A DNA stretch of 64,000 bases, taken from assembly GCA_024278215.1 (NCBI GenBank), contig JAJRTR010000174.1, positions 1 to 64,000 on the forward strand, in the 5' to 3' direction. Origin of the DNA: a bacterium. Lineage in GTDB: Bacteria; UBP15; UBA6099; JAJRTR01. How positions within the stretch are numbered: the first letter of the stretch is position 1; every line of letters begins with the position of its first letter. The notes below the pieces were generated by a model. It did not search any database. It saw only the letters and a program-made list of their open reading frames with translations, and was not told where the DNA came from. The position numbers and the translations under genes were made by a program. Positions 63,501 to 64,000 of the stretch are shown here, piece by piece.

Positions 63501-64000
63501 CTCGACATCGCCGCCGGCAACTGGATGGGCGACGAAACTATCAGGATATACGCCAACATCAGCGGTAATTACTCTTCCGTCTGGACCCGCTCCAGCGTCG
63601 ACAGAACCGTCGATGTCGCCTGGGGCGACTACGACGGCGATGGCGACCTCGATCTGCTCGCCGGCAACGCGGAAGTCAACTATAAATATAATCGCATCTT
63701 CACAAACGACGGCGGCGATTCTTTCTCTCTCTACTGGTCTTCTGCCGAAGACGAGAGTACCGGTGATGTCGACTGGGCGGATTACGACAACGACGGCGAC
63801 CTTGACTTCTTCGCTGCAAACAACGGTATCGACAGGGTTTATACGAACAACGACAACCCGTCGAACACCCCCCCGTCCGCGCCGGTCGTCAATGCTGTGC
63901 CGGACGGCTATACCGGTCGAATATCCTTCTCGTGGTCGGCGGCTTCGGACGACATAACAGGCGGCAGCGCACTTAACTACCAGGTGCGCATCGGCACATG
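54552..64000 (+). CDS. Giant secreted FG-GAP/VCBS multi-propeller protein (3' end cut)
   Basis: One open frame of at least 3,149 codons to the window edge. The start MQKSNLKHFVVAIFMICAIS at 54552 is a signal peptide, with likely cleavage after HASASA. The rest is repetitive: 49 FG-GAP/VCBS repeats of ~45 residues, each with a Ca-binding loop such as WGDYDGDGDLD and an N-R-V-Y-N-N-G-x-G-x-F strand, are arranged as seven groups of exactly seven, and each group is followed by a fibronectin-III-like domain with a CxxC. Seven repeats match a seven-bladed beta-propeller of integrin-alpha type. Surface adhesion, matrix or enzymatic scaffolding are possibilities; no catalytic domain is visible. No strong Shine-Dalgarno was seen. 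Confidence 0.93.
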   Translation, partial: MQKSNLKHFVVAIFMICAISVHASASADFTSSWTSIETNESTCSAWGDYDGDGDLDVVVGDANTGTMLYSNAGGASFSIVWQSEDADLVVSLAWGDYDRDGDLDILVGNNPGNNRVYSNSGGGVFTLAWTSSSVRRTVRAEWGDADADGDLDFLAGVYDEPARAFRNTGASQFELIWSSQESDPTTCIDWADADADGDLDFVKSANSAVDRVYRNEGGSAYTLMWSSARSDKAYFTEWSDYDGDGDLDFAVANYDEKDRVYKNSGNWYFDMVWASATDSPSIGLAWGDYDGDGDSDLLFGNYAASNNVVAYAGSDNFTDSWSSPEADYTYQVTWADYDGDGDLDHFVSNISSQSNRLYKNNLSISNSPPAAPVITGQPDGLPGLITLSWSAASDDITPAVDLTYQVRVGTCSGCGGIISGAFAPPFGNSRQTEFHKLNIQDDGTYYWSVAAVDSAGFSTSTWYVEDSFTISAPSGTPYQSIWTGPSSDQTTAIATADYDDDGDLDFIAANDSEVNTVYRYNGNNTFTAVWSSPETDATNDAAWADYDGDGDLDHAVADNGANRVYSKTDDYNFSLVWSSTETSNSLATAWGDYDRDGDLDLFAGNVGANHLYRNNSDDTFTLVWTSTETDTTSGAVWLDADADGVPDIFCASDGTSDRLYLNNGDDTFTLAWSSTQTDATKDAAAADYDGDGLVDISAPAVGATQNRLYSNNGDGTFTLAWSSTQTDETYSCTWGDYDGDGDWDLLAGNSGVNRVYAGDGAGGFTLEWSSAEGEVTYAAAWGDVDGDGDLDIISGNNTSANRLYLYTSDISNLNPAAPVLVAGSNATLSGATVSVTFNWNAAVDDTTAPVSMMYHLRAGTCSGCDDIVSGAYASPVPNVGATTSISIVFDATGTYYWSVAAIDNTSLSASSWSSEDSFEIIEPTGTQTPFESIWTGTDINLTRDAAWGDYDGDGDLDFFAANYTQGNFVYRNDGSATFNKVYEDNLFSYTTSGAWGDYDGDGDLDLLFSNYNESNYVFKNTGSDDFVSAWSTTQANSTNDAEWGDMDGDGDLDFIAGNDGQSILVFSNNGSGGFTYGWGSTETNNTSSISVVDFDKDGDLDFIAVNNGQSDIIYDNGGGGTFSVAWTSAETDSGSGGAWGDYDGDGDYDIAVANNTQSNRVYSNAGAANFTSVWTSTEADASHTAAWGDYDGDGDLDLLFGNYYTTSDTDRVYTNAGGDNFPLGWSATNQEYTRAAAWGDYDGDGDLDFIAANEDGSDRIYRNNLSISNTAPPAPTLTLIDDGDPGTVVFQWAATSDDITPDSLLAFQLRVGTCTGCDDIISGEFAPPFVNMGATGSYPMILGNGDYYWSIASVDTTGFSVSSWSTEDDFHLEHIPAVPFESTWQSTESNRTAALALGDFDGDSDLDHIAADSDSIRLYRNTGSYSFTLAWSSSSMTNNMDAAWGDYDGDGDLDFAVSTGSGGYVSVYEQTTYAAFSSVWASSQTDKTYSVAWADCDADGDLDLLTANLADGSTGSNNRVYRNEGRGDFVVNWTSAEADITYDAAWGDYDGDGYRDIVAGNDGANRIYRNVACDYFTIVWTSVESDRTTGVAWMDYDGDGDLDFAAGSADGNDRVYNNDGAGGFSAVWTSTATSTTSSVAWGDYNADGYPDLASVNNSSIADSEHVYGNNGDDTFSTAWNSPLDEESQDVAWGDIDGDGDLDLLIASGGDTSADANILYVNYVEPANNAPTTPSVTVVPDGFTGYVDLQWTASTDDVTPSDEIRYIVRAGTCSGCNDIISGLYSPPLTNAGTATSYRVHIAGADTYYWQVKAIDMAGFRESGWSNADDFVLTDRFSSAWTGSAYYNIEDVAWGDYDGDGDLDIAAAVNGTPNLVIENSGGGSFSTVWSSSESDYTRSAAWGDADNDGDLDILVGNTDSASGGDQNRVYSNNGDGTFTVTWSTFEMNRTYDAVFTDCDADGDLDIVAANEYENIIYTNNGGSSFTSSSLSSHQERTRALSPADFDADGDFDLLEGNYGAPNRVFRNDGSGNFSELWASSGSEYTSAVAWADTDGDGDLDAFFGNSYVGALNYINVNDGAGSFSASWTSRDADETYDAAFGDTDGDGDLDLITANSDSDSTRDNYRLIRVYSNSGGNLFAASANMGAGDYAVAVALGDYDGDGDLDILEGSSDGGDDMPVRVYMNNMDPSNAAPSAPSVIKTDNQVLSAATSPISIAWSAPSDDITVTALLSYQLRIGTCPGCSDVMSGAFAPPGGNIGATTAVNINMSDSGTYYWSVAAVDNTGFATGAWSDEEFFAVSLPLFDTGWTSPEGGTCRDAAAGDFDGDGDLDIASSFDAQNMVYENNGSGSFSDAWTSAESENTMEVAWGDYDNDGDPDILVASANGPARIYKNTGGTFSTAWSSIMSVQGGGVSWADLDNDGDLDFAASSYGINNLVYRNDGGDSFTLSWLSSDTDNTTDVECADFDNDGDSDIAAANESGPVKLYANDGAGSFIAVWTSSDTGYTSGISTGDYDGDGNLDMLTVAGSSYYNRVYRGGGGGTFTAVWTAGEDGPFSGGAWGDYDADGDLDFFVSYSGTDSRGSHVYRNTGSDSFNLVWASLNDDASYSAAFGDFDGDGNIDLLSANTGVRTWTNMSTVSNSAPAQPTVTAVGDQEFHISATPAVTLSWTAPSDDYTPSNSLTYQVRVGTCSGCSDIVSDTFVPPWGNAGPSTSYTFNATASGTYYWSVSAVDTSGFLVGASSAEDVFDVSFSMLGTRTPFDYSWYGSASDYSSGSAWGDYDADGDLDILISDAGASAGNRIYSNDGGNTFTLAWTATEWNTTEAAAWADYDGDGDLDAVFVSGGSGEPNYVYRNVGAGGFVVGWTSTETEPSQAVAIGDFDGDGDLDIFVGNNSASVPDRVYKNVSTGFTTAWTSSSYYTTRAVDMADYNLDGRPDLLLGNSGSAMEPIVIYSNKGGECFTEAWTSSEQEYTSAVEWGDYDGDGDLDIAAGNWMGDETIRIYANISGNYSSVWTRSSVDRTVDVAWGDYDGDGDLDLLAGNAEVNYKYNRIFTNDGGDSFSLYWSSAEDESTGDVDWADYDNDGDLDFFAANNGIDRVYTNNDNPSNTPPSAPVVNAVPDGYTGRISFSWSAASDDITGGSALNYQVRIGT
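54640..64000 (+). repeat. Higher-order repeat of ~1.37 kb, seven modules
   Basis: The fibronectin-III-like parts start near 55648, 56985, 58356, 59730, 61117, 62463 and 63864, so the module period is 1,337 to 1,401 bases (mean ~1,369). Inside each module the sequence GGCGACTACGACGGCGACGG and close variants recur about every 140 bases. Modules differ enough in sequence that they are old, not recent tandem copies. Confidence 0.9.

Noticed and set aside
54800-63960. Many overlapping reading frames on both strands (threonine/alanine/arginine-rich)
   Set aside because: They are shadows of the giant gene. Their composition mirrors its repeated codons read in the wrong frame.
54640-64000. CRISPR array or tandem satellite suggested by the regular GGCGACGGCGAC pattern
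   Set aside because: The periodicity (~140 bases) is that of coding FG-GAP repeats in one open frame; repeats are not identical and there are no unique spacers.
1-64000. tRNA, rRNA, insertion-sequence transposase or prophage genes
   Set aside because: None could be found by eye; a covariance-model scan would be needed to exclude a tRNA in the intergenic parts.

Overview
The window comes from an uncultivated-looking, probably anaerobic and Gram-negative-type bacterium of moderate G+C content. No rRNA or tRNA gene was seen, so its phylum cannot be named. The main physiological signal is a complete reverse-oriented (reductive) dissimilatory sulfite reductase set: dsrD, dsrA, dsrB, dsrN and dsrC in one cluster, and dsrM-dsrK about 10 kb further on behind an Rrf2-type regulator. 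DsrD is generally taken as a marker of sulfite/sulfate reduction rather than sulfur oxidation. An RND transporter, a phosphoheptose isomerase-like SIS protein and a FapA-like protein fit a diderm cell; MreB/C/D and PBP2 fit a rod.

Layout. 1-9.3 kb: truncated fapA-like gene, a membrane protein with a degenerate GGDEF domain, a DUF2723-TPR membrane protein, fmdB, dprA, topA. 9.6-12.7 kb: a hybrid PAS histidine kinase and its NarL-type regulator. 13.5-22.6 kb: a long minus-strand housekeeping operon, remB-like, amrS, sppA, maf, mreB, mreC, mreD, mrdA, secG, nicotinate phosphoribosyltransferase, gmhA, with many 1-25 nt overlaps. 22.8-31 kb: PAS protein, orphan RND pump, glycosyltransferase, PAS/GAF kinase plus receiver. 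31.3-32.5 kb: prfB with a programmed frameshift. 33.2-37.9 kb: dsrDABNC. 38.6-40.7 kb: gingipain-family (C25) secreted protease and a small gene. 41.5-45 kb: two 2-hydroxyacyl-CoA dehydratase-type subunits and an EamA transporter. 45.3-47.4 kb: GNAT, exported protein, HspR-like regulator, small membrane protein. 47.6-52.9 kb: rrf2, dsrMK, a two-PAS kinase and a receiver. 53-54.4 kb: YIP1 membrane protein and flavin reductase-like protein. 54.55 kb to the end: one open frame of at least 3,149 codons encoding a secreted giant FG-GAP/VCBS protein.

The strongest unusual signals are: (1) the giant protein, whose visible part is seven consecutive modules, each with exactly seven FG-GAP repeats followed by one fibronectin-III-like domain carrying a CxxC, so it reads as a string of seven-bladed beta-propellers; (2) a prfB +1 frameshift site with UAA where the textbook site has UGA; (3) an MreB in the normal mre operon with substitutions at residues needed for ATP hydrolysis; (4) dsrD placed upstream of dsrA behind a long leader; (5) at least six families of short dispersed palindromic or MITE-like repeats filling the intergenic spaces, two of which supply the stop codon of the neighbouring gene.

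The functional reading is that DsrAB reduces sulfite to a DsrC-bound trisulfide, DsrN modifies the siroheme, and membrane DsrMK reduces the DsrC trisulfide with menaquinol electrons; sat, apr and dsrJOP are not in this window.
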